A stretch of 64,000 nucleotides of DNA from Chloroflexota bacterium (GCA_016865855.1 VGNX01000005.1:1-64000); one strand, 5' to 3'; counted from the first letter of the stretch, positions 25,198 through 33,807 are shown. Numbers and translations: made by a program. Notes: generated by a model not told the origin, from the sequence alone.

Positions 25198-26394
25198 ATG
25201 GATTTCAGATTTAGCGAAAAAGAAGAGGCTTTTCGAAGAGAGGTCGAGGATTTCATAAAGAAGGAACTTCCTGCTGACTGGACTGAGAAGAATATCTATT
25301 GGCCTGGAGGATACGGCACTTTGGCAGAATTCGAAGTGGTCAACCCACAAATCGAACGATTCAGACGTGGTTTAGCTGAAAAGGGCTGGCTTACCATCTC
25401 ATGGCCCAAAGAATATGGTGGAGCCGGACGGACCAACATTGAGCAGGCCATCTTCCACGAACGTATAAGTTACTACAGGGCACCTGCTGGAGAAGTGGCT
25501 ACGGAAATCGGCGGCCCCACTATTATGCTCTTTGGCAGCGAGGAAATGAGAAGGGAATGGCTACCTAGGATAGCCAAAGGGGAAACAAGGTTCTGGCTGG
25601 CCTACAGCGAACCCAATGCTGGCTCCGACCTTGCCTCCCTACAGACCAGAGCAGTAGATGATGGCGATGACCTTATTATCAATGGCCAGAAAACTTGGAG
25701 CACCGCTGCCCACGTGTCACATTATGCCTGGATGGTCGTCAGGACAGACCCCACTGCCCCACCACATAAAGGCATTACGCTACTCATTGTAGATAATAAC
25801 TCACCAGGTGTTACCATTCGCCCCTTGATAAACATCTGTGGCTTCCATTCGTTCAACGAAGTTTTTTTCGATAATGTACGGGTTCCTAAGAAGAACATCG
25901 TCGGCGAGAGAAACAAAGGCTGGTACTATCTGATGGTAGCCCTAGACTTCGAGAGGCTTGTGATCCCCATGGGGGGCTTCAGGCGAACCTTCGAAGAAAT
26001 AACCCAATATGCCAAAGAGACAAAACACAATGGTCAGCCTCTAAGCCATGAGCCTTTAATAAGGAATAAACTAGCTGAGATAGCAATCCAAATTGAAGTA
26101 GCTTACATGTTCTTCTGGCAAACAGCCTGGATGCTCGATAAAGGGCTTGTCCCGAATATCGAGGCATCAGTGCTGAAGCTGGTTACCACCGAGCTAAGCC
26201 AGAAGCTGGCCAATGCCGGGATGCAGGTTATGGGACATTATGGTCAACTGGAAAGGAATTCCAAGTGGTCACCTTTGAGAGGAAGAGTTTCCGCTGGCTA
26301 CTTAGATTGCATCTCTGCTCTCGTTGGTGCCGGCACTTCTGAAATTCAGCGCAACATCATCGCTATGAGAGGACTTGGGTTGCCCCGGGGATAG
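25198..26394 (+). CDS. Acyl-CoA dehydrogenase, catalytic-type (base at Glu252)
   Basis: 398 residues and clearly a paralogue of the preceding gene (MDFRFSEKEEAFRREVEDF start, YSEPNAGSDLASLQTRA, GTSEIQRNIIAMRGLGLPRG end). The base position of isovaleryl-CoA dehydrogenase is filled by Glu252 in ALDFERL, while the medium-chain position has Ala (VGAGTSEI). AAGAAGGG precedes the ATG. Together with the flanking genes it forms a set of two catalytic-type and one partner-type dehydrogenase subunits. It would introduce an alpha,beta double bond in a CoA thioester; electron acceptor is presumably an ETF, not encoded in the window. Confidence 0.92.
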   Translation: MDFRFSEKEEAFRREVEDFIKKELPADWTEKNIYWPGGYGTLAEFEVVNPQIERFRRGLAEKGWLTISWPKEYGGAGRTNIEQAIFHERISYYRAPAGEVATEIGGPTIMLFGSEEMRREWLPRIAKGETRFWLAYSEPNAGSDLASLQTRAVDDGDDLIINGQKTWSTAAHVSHYAWMVVRTDPTAPPHKGITLLIVDNNSPGVTIRPLINICGFHSFNEVFFDNVRVPKKNIVGERNKGWYYLMVALDFERLVIPMGGFRRTFEEITQYAKETKHNGQPLSHEPLIRNKLAEIAIQIEVAYMFFWQTAWMLDKGLVPNIEASVLKLVTTELSQKLANAGMQVMGHYGQLERNSKWSPLRGRVSAGYLDCISALVGAGTSEIQRNIIAMRGLGLPRG

Positions 26395-26442
26395 ATAAGC
26401 CTGAAGAAGATTATGTAAACCTGTATAGATAGGAGGAATAAA

Positions 26443-27576
26443 ATGGAACTTGGTCTGACTGAAGAACAGGAAATGCTGAAGACATCAGCCCGTGACTTTC
26501 TGGAAAAGGAATGCCCAAAACAACTGGTCAGGCAATTAGACGAGAGTGACAAGGGGTATTCCCCGGAACTATGGCGAAAGATGGCAGAACTAGGCTGGAT
26601 GGGGCTGGTATTTCCTGAGAAATATGGTGGCAGCGGTGGCAGCTTCCTGGACTTGATAGTCCTGCTTGAGGCGATGGGATACAACATCCTGCCTGGCCCA
26701 TTTCTTTCAACCGTAGTTCTCGGTGGCCTAACTATCTTAGCCGCCGGAAGTGAGGAACAAAAGAAGGAATTCCTGCCTAAAGTTGCCAATGGGGAGACGA
26801 TTCTCACCCTTGCATTAACTGAGCCCAGCGCTGACTATAACGCAGCATCAATTAAGACCAAGACTACAGCACGTAACGATGGATATGTTATCAATGGCAC
26901 CAAGCTTTTTGTCCCTGATGCTAACGTTGCCGACTACATATTATGTGTGGCTAGAACAAAAGAAGGGAAGAACCCAGAAGACGGAGTTGCCGTTTTCCTG
27001 GTCGATGCCAAAAGCCCGGGAGTCAAATGCACCCTCCTCAAAACCCTGGCTCGGGACAAACAATGTGAAATTATCTTCGACAATGTGACTGTACCAAAGA
27101 AGAACATACTGGGAAAGCCTGATCAAGGCTGGCCAATAGTGGAAGGGGCTATCCAGAAAGCAACAGTGGCAAAATGCGCTGAGATGGTCGGTGGCGCTCA
27201 AGCCGCGCTAGAGATGGCTGTCAGATATGCCAAGGAAAGAGTTCAGTTCGGCAGACCCATCGGCAGTTTCCAAGCCATCCAGCACTACTGTGCCAACATG
27301 GTAACAGATGTCGATGGTTCACGGTTCATTACCTATAAGGCAGCTTGGGAGGTAAGCGAGGGACTTCCAGCCACCATGGATGTGGCTATAGCTAAAGCCT
27401 GGATCAGCGAAGCCTATGGGCGAGTTACCCTCTTAGCACACCAGATATTCGGGGCCATTGGTTTTACCATGGACCACGATATCCACCTCTACTATAGGCG
27501 GGCGAAGGCTGGTGAGATAATGTTTGGCGATGGGGATTTCCAACGTGCTATCGTGGCCAGCGAGTTAGGACTCTAA
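26443..27576 (+). CDS. Acyl-CoA dehydrogenase, partner-type without a visible catalytic base
   Basis: 377 residues (MELGLTEEQEMLKTSARDF start). The acyl-CoA dehydrogenase fold is complete (GLVFPEKYGGSGGSF, YAKERVQFGRPIGSFQAIQH, FGAIGFTMDHDIHLYYRRAK), yet neither known base position holds Glu: the medium-chain site reads MFGDG and the isovaleryl site reads IQKATVAK. In heterotetrameric enzymes such as FadE28-FadE29, one subunit lacks the base. A very similar protein (46410, same START and HDIGLYYRR segments) is likewise paired with a catalytic-type neighbour. RBS AGGAGG before ATG. Predicted structural/FAD-completing subunit of one of the two preceding enzymes. Confidence 0.88.
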   Translation: MELGLTEEQEMLKTSARDFLEKECPKQLVRQLDESDKGYSPELWRKMAELGWMGLVFPEKYGGSGGSFLDLIVLLEAMGYNILPGPFLSTVVLGGLTILAAGSEEQKKEFLPKVANGETILTLALTEPSADYNAASIKTKTTARNDGYVINGTKLFVPDANVADYILCVARTKEGKNPEDGVAVFLVDAKSPGVKCTLLKTLARDKQCEIIFDNVTVPKKNILGKPDQGWPIVEGAIQKATVAKCAEMVGGAQAALEMAVRYAKERVQFGRPIGSFQAIQHYCANMVTDVDGSRFITYKAAWEVSEGLPATMDVAIAKAWISEAYGRVTLLAHQIFGAIGFTMDHDIHLYYRRAKAGEIMFGDGDFQRAIVASELGL

Positions 27577-27630
27577 TTTAACCTGTCATTGCGAGCAAAG
27601 TGTGGCAATCTCTGGGATTGGAAAGTCTAC

Positions 27631-27782
27631 AGGCTGTCCGAAAATGTAGTCCCGACCCTTTAGGGTCGGGCTCCCGAGGCTAAAGCCTCGGGGCTACATG
27701 TTTAATGTATATCACCAATGAGCTATAATTTTTCCCGCAACGTGGGAGAGACAGATTGCCAGTTAGAGTTTTCGGCCAGCCT
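27631..27782. mobile_element. MITE-like element, copy 1
   Basis: About 152 bases bounded by terminal inverted repeats AGGCTGTCCGAAAA (27631-27644) and TTTTCGGCCAGCCT (27769-27782), one mismatch. Inside are two hairpins, CCCGACCC/GGGTCGGG (27651-27670) and CCCGAGGC/GCCTCGGG (27673-27692). There is no coding capacity. A nearly identical copy lies in the opposite direction at 33898-34048. The right end is 11 bases from the stop of the BKACE gene. No clear target-site duplication is seen around this copy. No transposase with matching ends is in the window. Confidence 0.75.
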
Positions 27783-27792
27783 CTCTATTCTT

Positions 27793-28713
27793 TTACCAGT
27801 TTACTTTCTCCAGGCCTTTGAGCCCCAAAATCTGCCTGGCCTCATCGGGAGTAGCTGGCTCCAGTCCCAATTCCCGAGCTATGCGCACTATTTTCTCCAC
27901 CTGGTCGGCATTGCTCTTGGCCAAGACGCCTTTGCCTGCATACAAGCTATCCTCCATACCGACCCGTACATTACCACCCATAACCAGAGACATGGTACAC
28001 ATCGGCAACTGATGACGACCAGCAGCACATACTGACCAGACAAAATCGCCGACTGTCTCGCGAGCGCTGTTATACAAGAACAGCAAATTATTTGGTGATG
28101 CCGATATACTACCTAGAATACCCAGGACAAATTGAAGATAAACAGGTTTTTTAAGGTATCCCCTCTGCAGCATAAAGGCAACATTATTGATCATGCCGGC
28201 ATCGTATATTTCAAGCTCCGGTTTTGTCTCATTTTCGCTGAAAGCCTGGCTGAATTCGCGCAATGTCTTAAAAGTATTAGGGAAAATGAAATCCCAAGTG
28301 CTTTCCAAATATGCCTTCTCCCAGGGAAATTTGAACTCTCTAACCGCCTCTGCTATGGGAAACAGACCGAAATTGATCGAGCCGAAATTAAATGATGCTA
28401 GTTCTGGCTTAAAGGTTGTTACTGCTTTCACACGCTCCGCTGTGGTCATACCTACACCACCACCAGTGCTCAAGCAAAGAACCATATTGCACTTACTCTT
28501 TACCTTGGTTACCACCTCCCGGAATAACTCCATGTCAGAACTCGGCTGTCCGGTTTCCGGGTTGCGCACATGGATATGGGCTACAGCTCCACCAGCTTCA
28601 TACACTCTTACCGCCTCATCAGCGATCTGCTGAGGCGTTATCGGTAAATACGGAGACATACTGGGAACATGGATGCTACCAGTAATAGCCGCAGTAACTA
28701 TAACCTTATCCAT
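27793..28713 (-). CDS. Beta-keto acid cleavage enzyme (BKACE, DUF849), copy 2
   Basis: 306 residues. The zinc-binding HxH is in AVAHIHVRNPETGQPSSD, the usual BKACE form, and the acid in RVGMEDSLYAGKG. VLCLSTGGGVGMTTAERV and EIYDAGMINNVAFM are family segments. It opens with VIVTAAITGS, like copy 1 (VVITAALTGV), but the two differ around the substrate loop. It is the last gene of the minus-strand transporter run, 261 bases after livF and separated from it by dispersed repeats, so its expression may be independent. Expected reaction: beta-keto acid plus acetyl-CoA gives acetoacetate plus a shortened acyl-CoA. Confidence 0.9.
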   Translation of the reverse strand: MDKVIVTAAITGSIHVPSMSPYLPITPQQIADEAVRVYEAGGAVAHIHVRNPETGQPSSDMELFREVVTKVKSKCNMVLCLSTGGGVGMTTAERVKAVTTFKPELASFNFGSINFGLFPIAEAVREFKFPWEKAYLESTWDFIFPNTFKTLREFSQAFSENETKPELEIYDAGMINNVAFMLQRGYLKKPVYLQFVLGILGSISASPNNLLFLYNSARETVGDFVWSVCAAGRHQLPMCTMSLVMGGNVRVGMEDSLYAGKGVLAKSNADQVEKIVRIARELGLEPATPDEARQILGLKGLEKVNW

Positions 28714-28740
28714 AAATCTCTCCCCCTATCTTAATCCTTA

Positions 28741-28965
28741 ATATCATTGCGAGGAGCAGTTGTGGGGTATAGCCGAAGCAAACCCGAGACAAGATTCCTC
28801 GCTTACGCTCGGAACAAGCTCCGCAATCCCATGATAAGCATTAGATTGCTTCGCGGAGTTTATCCTGAGTAGATCCTTCGGTCACTTCGCTCTCTCAGGA
28901 TGACAAAAACGAAGGGCTCCCCCCGAATGACAGAAAGCGAAGGGCTCGCAATGACAGAAAAGTGT
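28741..28965. repeat. Dispersed intergenic repeat block (TCATTGCGAG family)
   Basis: Contains ATCATTGCGAGGAG, CTTCGGTCACTTCGCTCTCTCAGGATGAC and several GAATGACAGAAA / GCGAAGGGCTC units arranged as broken inverted repeats. Related units occur at 27583-27620, 42211-42335 and 47570-47640. Such non-coding repeats are common between genes of uncultured Chloroflexota and other lineages. No gene is seen in the block. Confidence 0.6.
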
Positions 28966-28974
28966 GCTGGCAAA

Positions 28975-29769
28975 TCACGCCAGCCACCGCTTCCGCCTCT
29001 TGTAGTGCTTCACCTCGCGGTAGCTTCTCCTTTGCCCCACTTTACTCAGCCCCAGGTAAAACTCCTTTATATCCTCATTGTCTCGTAGCTTCTCAGCCGG
29101 CCCATCCATAACCACTCTGCCATTTTCCATCACATAGCCGTAATCAGCTAGTTCTAGTGCTGCCTTGGCATTTTGCTCTACCAATAAAATGGATGTTTTC
29201 TCCTCAGTGTTGATTCTTTTTACTATATCGAAGATTTCTCTCACCAGTATTGGACTTAGTCCCAGAGACGGCTCATCTAGAAGCATTAGCTTCGGACGCG
29301 CCATGAGCCCCCGCCCCATCACCACCATCTGCCTCTCACCCCCGGAAAGGTAACCAGTTGTGGCATGGCGAAGGTCTTTAAGCTTCGGGAAATAGTCATA
29401 AACCATGTCCAAATCTTTACGTACTGCTGCAGCGTCGCTCCGGGTATATGCACCTACCTTCAAGTCCTCTTCCACGCTCAGGTGCCCAAACATAGGTCTC
29501 CCTTCCATAACCTGGACAATACCTAGCTTGACCACCTCTTCCGGAGGCATTTCGTCTATCCTTTTCCCGTCGAACTCGATGCTGCCGTCACTAACTTCGC
29601 CCTCCTCAGTGTAGAGCAATCCTGAAATTGCCTTTAGCGTGGTTGTTTTGCCGGCACCGTTAGCACCAAGCAAGCTCACTATCTTCCCTTCCGGCACTTC
29701 CAGAGATACCCCCTTCAGCACCAGTATAACATTGAGATAGATAACTTCAATATTGTTTAACCTTAACAT
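28975..29769 (-). CDS. Branched-chain-type ABC transporter ATPase, LivF family
   Basis: 264 residues. Walker A LGANGAGKTT, Q-loop QVMEGRPMFGHLSVEEDLKVG (LivF-like), signature LSGGERQM, Walker B LMLLDEPSLGLSP and switch LVEQNAKAAL. It belongs with the LivG-like gene at 38015, the permeases at 34077 and 35125 and the binding proteins at 31253 and 32539, all on the minus strand. A 375-base gap with repeats and hairpins separates it from the upstream lipoprotein gene. Its C-terminus is unusually basic (SYREVKHYKRRKRWLA) because it runs to the repeat block; this tail may be recent. Energises uptake together with LivG. Confidence 0.93.
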   Translation of the reverse strand: MLRLNNIEVIYLNVILVLKGVSLEVPEGKIVSLLGANGAGKTTTLKAISGLLYTEEGEVSDGSIEFDGKRIDEMPPEEVVKLGIVQVMEGRPMFGHLSVEEDLKVGAYTRSDAAAVRKDLDMVYDYFPKLKDLRHATTGYLSGGERQMVVMGRGLMARPKLMLLDEPSLGLSPILVREIFDIVKRINTEEKTSILLVEQNAKAALELADYGYVMENGRVVMDGPAEKLRDNEDIKEFYLGLSKVGQRRSYREVKHYKRRKRWLA

Positions 29770-29925
29770 GCTGTACCCCTTTTTATTATCGCTTCTATAT
29801 CAAGACAGGTTGTACCCTGTTGTTAGTATATCTCTCGATCATGCCATCACATCATTAACCGTTTTTATGCCTGTCAGCCCCCCATCAATCTTCGTGAAAC
29901 AGCCATAACAATTTATTGTCCGATG

Positions 29926-30025
29926 TAGTGCGACCCTTTAGGGTCAAATTCAGCGACACCACACATGTAGCCTCGACCCTTTAGGGTCGAGTTCAGCAAG
30001 GCTAAAGCCTCGCAGCTACACTAGT
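29926..30025. repeat. REP-like palindromes related to the interior of the MITE-like element
   Basis: Within the 375-base gap between livF and the lipoprotein gene, the sequence has GACCCTTTAGGGTC twice (about 29932-29945 and 29968-29981) and AGGCTAAAGCCTCG once (about 29999-30012), each followed or preceded by GTAGC. The same two palindromes in the same order form the core of the MITE-like elements, here without the terminal repeats. Likely a degenerate or ancestral form. Confidence 0.6.
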
Positions 30026-30061
30026 AGACACTCCCATCTACGCAAAATGCTGTATGTTCGC

Positions 30062-30111
30062 GGTGAAAAGGAGAAACCTCACCCTTCGGAAAGGCTTCTC
30101 CTTTCGTTACC
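30062..30111 (-). promoter_or_regulatory. Intercistronic stem-loop after the PsbP-like lipoprotein gene
   Basis: GGTGAAAAGGAGAAACCT and AGGCTTCTCCTTTCGTTACC pair with small mismatches, giving a long stem about 30 bases after the stop of the lipoprotein gene on the minus strand. There is no T-run on the downstream side, so it may stabilise the upstream mRNA or attenuate, rather than end transcription fully. Confidence 0.45.
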
Positions 30112-30144
30112 ACTGCGTAACTATTAACCCTTTATAAGCCCGTC

Positions 30145-31224
30145 CTACTTCTTTAATTCCAAAGTATGGACTATCTCCGAAAACAGGGCTTCTTTGTACG
30201 GGGCAAGCAGTTCAACGGTACCGACCGCGACCATGACCCACTTATTATCCTTCTTCACACCTAGTCCAAAACCTTTGCCATCAAACCCCTTCAGTTTCAC
30301 CGCAAATACTGCCGTAGAAGCTTTAGTGCCGTCCGCTAATGCCGACTCCTTCTCGGAGACAATCTTGAATTCTGTGCCACCTGCTGCCTCCAGCGATTTT
30401 TTGAGTACCTCAGCAAAGGTGGCAGCCTCCTCAGCGTCAACAAACAGAACAGGAACCATAGCCGGTGATGCAGCATAGAACACCAGAGTTTCAGACGGTT
30501 GCTTTGCCCAATCCTTAGGGTATTTGACAGAGAAGCCATATTCGGCATTGGCATATTCAGCAGCCTCAAACGTGAGCTTGCCTGGCTCGGCTGGCTTCTC
30601 TGCAGGCGGCGCCGGTGGTGGCGCTGGCGGTGCCACCAGCTCTAGCACCCACGTTGTGGTGGCAACGGCGCGGGGATCCTCACCCGCAGCCCTTAAAGTA
30701 TAGGTGCCATTCGGCAATGGGTTTCCCGGAATCAGCGTTTTGGGGTCTGGTGCAATTGACGGCGTAAATCCACCACGCAATAGGAAGCCTATGGTTGCCG
30801 TCCTTTCTAGCTTCGCTTCAAAGTTGCCCTCGGCATCAGAGGTGGCGAAGGCAATGCCAACAGCATCCTCGCCGCGCTCACGGTCAAGCCCTTTAATTTC
30901 AACATCGGGAGGCACAACCAGTTCCACGGTGATTACCTCGTTAGGCTGCCAGCCAGTTCCTGTAAATTTGACAGGTACAGCCAGCATAGCTAAGTGAGGC
31001 ACCGTTGCTGACATAGCCTCAGGAAGACCCAGAGCTTTGGCAATCGGCGGGAAGTACTTCTTCAACATTTCGAAGTCAATCTTCGCCGGCTCCACGGTTA
31101 GTGTCCCTGCCGGAGGCGGTGGCGGCGGTGGTGGCGGCGCCTTAGGGGCACAGCCGACTACCGGCAACACCAAAAGTGTCACCATCGCTACGATAATGAG
31201 CTTCTCAAAAATGGATGATTTCAT
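30145..31224 (-). CDS. Proline-rich lipoprotein with a C-terminal PsbP-like module
   Basis: 359 residues. Signal peptide with lipobox VVGC, then a Pro-only linker (PPPPPPPPPAG), an N-terminal domain of about residues 45-200 with beta-rich segments (VKFTGTGWQPNEVITVELV, PNGTYTLRAAGEDPRAVATTTW) that resembles an Ig-like/accessory fold, a second Pro-rich linker, and a C-terminal module (about 217-359, opening YGFSVKYPKDWAKQP and closing VHTLELKK). That module is closely similar to the C-terminal part of the binding protein at 44357. It follows two binding-protein genes by 28 bases. It may help present ligand to the Liv transporter at the cell surface (inference). Confidence 0.75.
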   Translation of the reverse strand: MKSSIFEKLIIVAMVTLLVLPVVGCAPKAPPPPPPPPPAGTLTVEPAKIDFEMLKKYFPPIAKALGLPEAMSATVPHLAMLAVPVKFTGTGWQPNEVITVELVVPPDVEIKGLDRERGEDAVGIAFATSDAEGNFEAKLERTATIGFLLRGGFTPSIAPDPKTLIPGNPLPNGTYTLRAAGEDPRAVATTTWVLELVAPPAPPPAPPAEKPAEPGKLTFEAAEYANAEYGFSVKYPKDWAKQPSETLVFYAASPAMVPVLFVDAEEAATFAEVLKKSLEAAGGTEFKIVSEKESALADGTKASTAVFAVKLKGFDGKGFGLGVKKDNKWVMVAVGTVELLAPYKEALFSEIVHTLELKK

Positions 31225-31252
31225 CCTCTACCTCCTTTCATTTTATTTATTT

Positions 31253-32512
31253 CTATTTGCTCCAATCATACAAAGCTACACAATCGGGGACTTTTCTCCA
31301 GCCACTAATAGGCACCTCTTTGCCATTCTTCACCTGGTAAAACTTGGTTTGATCGACACTTTGGCGGCTAGTAGGGCTGTATGCAATTGGCCCTGTTAGA
31401 CCATTCCCTAAATCCATGCCAGTAATTGCCTCCATACCTGCTTTCATAGCTTCACCATCCAGCTTATCATAGCCAACATTTTTGAGGGCTATCTCCAAAG
31501 CTTTTGCGAAGGTAAGTGGCCGTGTCAGACCAGCAACATAGATTGCTGCTGTCGCTTTACGGAACTCATCAACGCTTTTGCCATGATACTTCGGCACCAT
31601 ACGGACAGCCAGAGGATGTGACCAGGCTTCGTCACCACGGAGATAATAAGAATTCAGCCAGCACCCTTCTGTAGCCTCAGGATGCAGCTTGATGCCGACT
31701 GCCTCGGTGGGCCCCCAGTAACTGGTATCAATAAACTGAATCTTCTTGGTCAGACCTAGCTTATAGGCATCCCGTAAGACGTTGCTCGGTGTCGGGTCAA
31801 CGCCGGCGATAAGGATATAATCGGCATCACCCGCAGCCAGCCGTTGTAGCCAGACGGTATGTTCAGGAGCGCCTGTGGGGAAAAACTCCGGCGGCAGCAA
31901 CTTCACACCCAACTTCTCCACATATTCTTTGCCGCCACGCAGCAGCTCCCGGCCATAAGGATTGTCCCAGTTTATGTAGCCGACGGTAGGCATACCCGAC
32001 TTTCCCTTAGCCTTCCAGTCTTCCAAAAGAAAATCGATGCTAGCTCCAAAGGCATTCTGATAAGCAGCGCCTATGATGAATACCCAACCGAGACGAGCTT
32101 GAGGTTCACCATCACCTGTCACATTCTGCACCACTTTGTCTCTCGCAGTCATAGGCGTGATAGCTTTGCTAAGCGCTGTACTGATAGCCACCACCGTCAT
32201 GAGTTTGGGCTCAGTCCGGTATCTCTTATAAGCTGAGACGCCACGGGCGACATCGTAGCGAGTGTCAATGCTGATATAACTTATCTTCACTCCATCAACA
32301 CCACCCTTGGCGTTTATCTCCTTGAACATGTCCTCGGCAGCCATTGCGGCCGGCACATTGAGTCCAGCTATCGGCCCAGTGTAATCCGCCAGGTCTAAGA
32401 AGGTGACTATCTTTTCTTTTGGTGGTGCCGCAGGGGCACAGCCAACTACCGGCAGCACTAAAAGCGCCACCAAAACTACAATAACTATCCCCTCTAACCG
32501 AAGCAATCTCAC
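31253..32512 (-). CDS. Branched-chain-type ABC substrate-binding lipoprotein, tandem copy 2
   Basis: About 419 residues from the GTG at 32512, preceded by GGGAGG at six bases; the frame is open further up but lacks such a site and would overlap the gene upstream. Signal peptide with lipobox VVGC, then the type I periplasmic-binding fold (DYTGPIAGLNVPAAMAAEDMF, GVDGVKISYISIDTRYD, VGYINWDNPYGRELL). It is similar along its whole length to the preceding gene and ends in the same PDCVALYDWSK. Unlike LivJ/LivK the ligand is not obvious; the context of acyl-CoA synthetases and beta-oxidation suggests a hydrophobic carboxylic acid. Confidence 0.9.
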   Translation of the reverse strand: MRLLRLEGIVIVVLVALLVLPVVGCAPAAPPKEKIVTFLDLADYTGPIAGLNVPAAMAAEDMFKEINAKGGVDGVKISYISIDTRYDVARGVSAYKRYRTEPKLMTVVAISTALSKAITPMTARDKVVQNVTGDGEPQARLGWVFIIGAAYQNAFGASIDFLLEDWKAKGKSGMPTVGYINWDNPYGRELLRGGKEYVEKLGVKLLPPEFFPTGAPEHTVWLQRLAAGDADYILIAGVDPTPSNVLRDAYKLGLTKKIQFIDTSYWGPTEAVGIKLHPEATEGCWLNSYYLRGDEAWSHPLAVRMVPKYHGKSVDEFRKATAAIYVAGLTRPLTFAKALEIALKNVGYDKLDGEAMKAGMEAITGMDLGNGLTGPIAYSPTSRQSVDQTKFYQVKNGKEVPISGWRKVPDCVALYDWSK

Positions 32513-32538
32513 CACACACCTCCCTATGTCTCTTCCTA

Positions 32539-33807
32539 CTATTTGCTCCAATCATACAGGGCTACGCAATCGGGTACCTTCCTGAAGCCACTGATAGATA
32601 CCTCTTTGCCACCCTTCACGGCGTAGAACTTGGTCACATCGGTACCCTGGCGGTTGGTAGGAGTATAGGTGCAGGGTCCTACTAGACCCTGGCCCAGGTC
32701 CAGACCTGTTAGTGACTCGTAAGCCGTTTTCATAGCCTCGCCGTCAAGCTTCTCATAACCAACAGCCTTAAGAGCTCTCTTGGCGCCCTCCTGATAAACA
32801 AGCGCCCACACCATGCCAGTTACATAGTTCGACGGTGCATTCTTGCGGTATTCAGCAACGCTCATCCCGCGATATTTCGGCACCATGTAAGCAGACAGCG
32901 GATGATTCCAGCATTCATCACCACGGAGATAGTAGCTGTTCATCCAGCAGCCTTCGGTAGCTTCAGGATGAAGCTTAATGCCGACTGCCTCGGTAGGACC
33001 CCAGAAAGTAGAGTCAAGAAACTGAATTTTGTCCTTCAGCCCTAGCTTCATGGCATCACGCATAATGTTGCTCGGCGTCGGGTCAACGCCGCCTATCATG
33101 ATATAATTGGCACCACCCGCAGCAAGCCGTTGTAGCCAGACGGAGTGGTCGGGCGCGCCAGTGGGGAAGAACTCCGGCGGCAGCAACTGCACACCCAACT
33201 TCTCGGCATATTCTTTGCCGCCGCGCAGCGGCTCCCGGCCATAAGCGCTGTCCCAGCTCATGTAACCGATGATGGGCGACCCTGTCTTACCCTTAGCTTT
33301 CCAGTCTTCCAGGATGAAGTCAATGCTGGCCCCGAAGGCATTCTGGTAGCAGACTCCCCAGGGGAATACCCAACCTATGAAAGCCTGAGCCTCACCGTCA
33401 CCCGGGGCCAGCTGAACTACCTTATCTTTCATAGTCATCGGAAAGATAGCTTTGCCAAACGGTGTGCTGATAGCATTCACCACCAGAAGCTTGGGCTCGG
33501 TTCGGTATCTCTTATAAGCTGATACACCGCGGGCGGTATCATAGCGGGTGTCGACGAAAATGGCGTTCACCTTCACCCCATCAACACCACCCTTGGAGTT
33601 TATCTCCTTGAACATGTCCTCGCAGCCGGTATCAGCCGGAACATTAAGCCCAGCTATCGGTCCAGTATAATCGCCCAGACTCAGATAGCTGATTACCTTT
33701 TCTTTTGGTGCTGCTTTAGGAGCACATGCTGAGATTGCTGGTAACGCCAGCAATACTGATAGTAAAATAGCACCGAACAATAAATACTTTCCTTTGCTCA
33801 TTTTCAA
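32539..33807 (-). CDS. Branched-chain-type ABC substrate-binding lipoprotein, tandem copy 1
   Basis: 422 residues from a TTG at 33807, preceded by AAAGGAGGTG at a good distance; an ATG two codons later is the alternative. Signal peptide with lipobox AISAC, then type I periplasmic-binding lobes (SLGDYTGPIAGLNVPADTG, SKGGVDGVKVNAIFVDTRYD, PIIGYMSWDSAYGREPL) and the shared end PDCVALYDWSK. It lies downstream of livH and livM, from which it is separated by the MITE-like element, so the element has entered the transporter operon. The next copy begins 26 bases beyond its stop. Confidence 0.92.
   Translation of the reverse strand: MKMSKGKYLLFGAILLSVLLALPAISACAPKAAPKEKVISYLSLGDYTGPIAGLNVPADTGCEDMFKEINSKGGVDGVKVNAIFVDTRYDTARGVSAYKRYRTEPKLLVVNAISTPFGKAIFPMTMKDKVVQLAPGDGEAQAFIGWVFPWGVCYQNAFGASIDFILEDWKAKGKTGSPIIGYMSWDSAYGREPLRGGKEYAEKLGVQLLPPEFFPTGAPDHSVWLQRLAAGGANYIMIGGVDPTPSNIMRDAMKLGLKDKIQFLDSTFWGPTEAVGIKLHPEATEGCWMNSYYLRGDECWNHPLSAYMVPKYRGMSVAEYRKNAPSNYVTGMVWALVYQEGAKRALKAVGYEKLDGEAMKTAYESLTGLDLGQGLVGPCTYTPTNRQGTDVTKFYAVKGGKEVSISGFRKVPDCVALYDWSK

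Noticed and set aside
27718-28035. Plus-strand frame of 105 codons
   Set aside because: Starts inside the MITE-like element and continues antisense to the BKACE gene.
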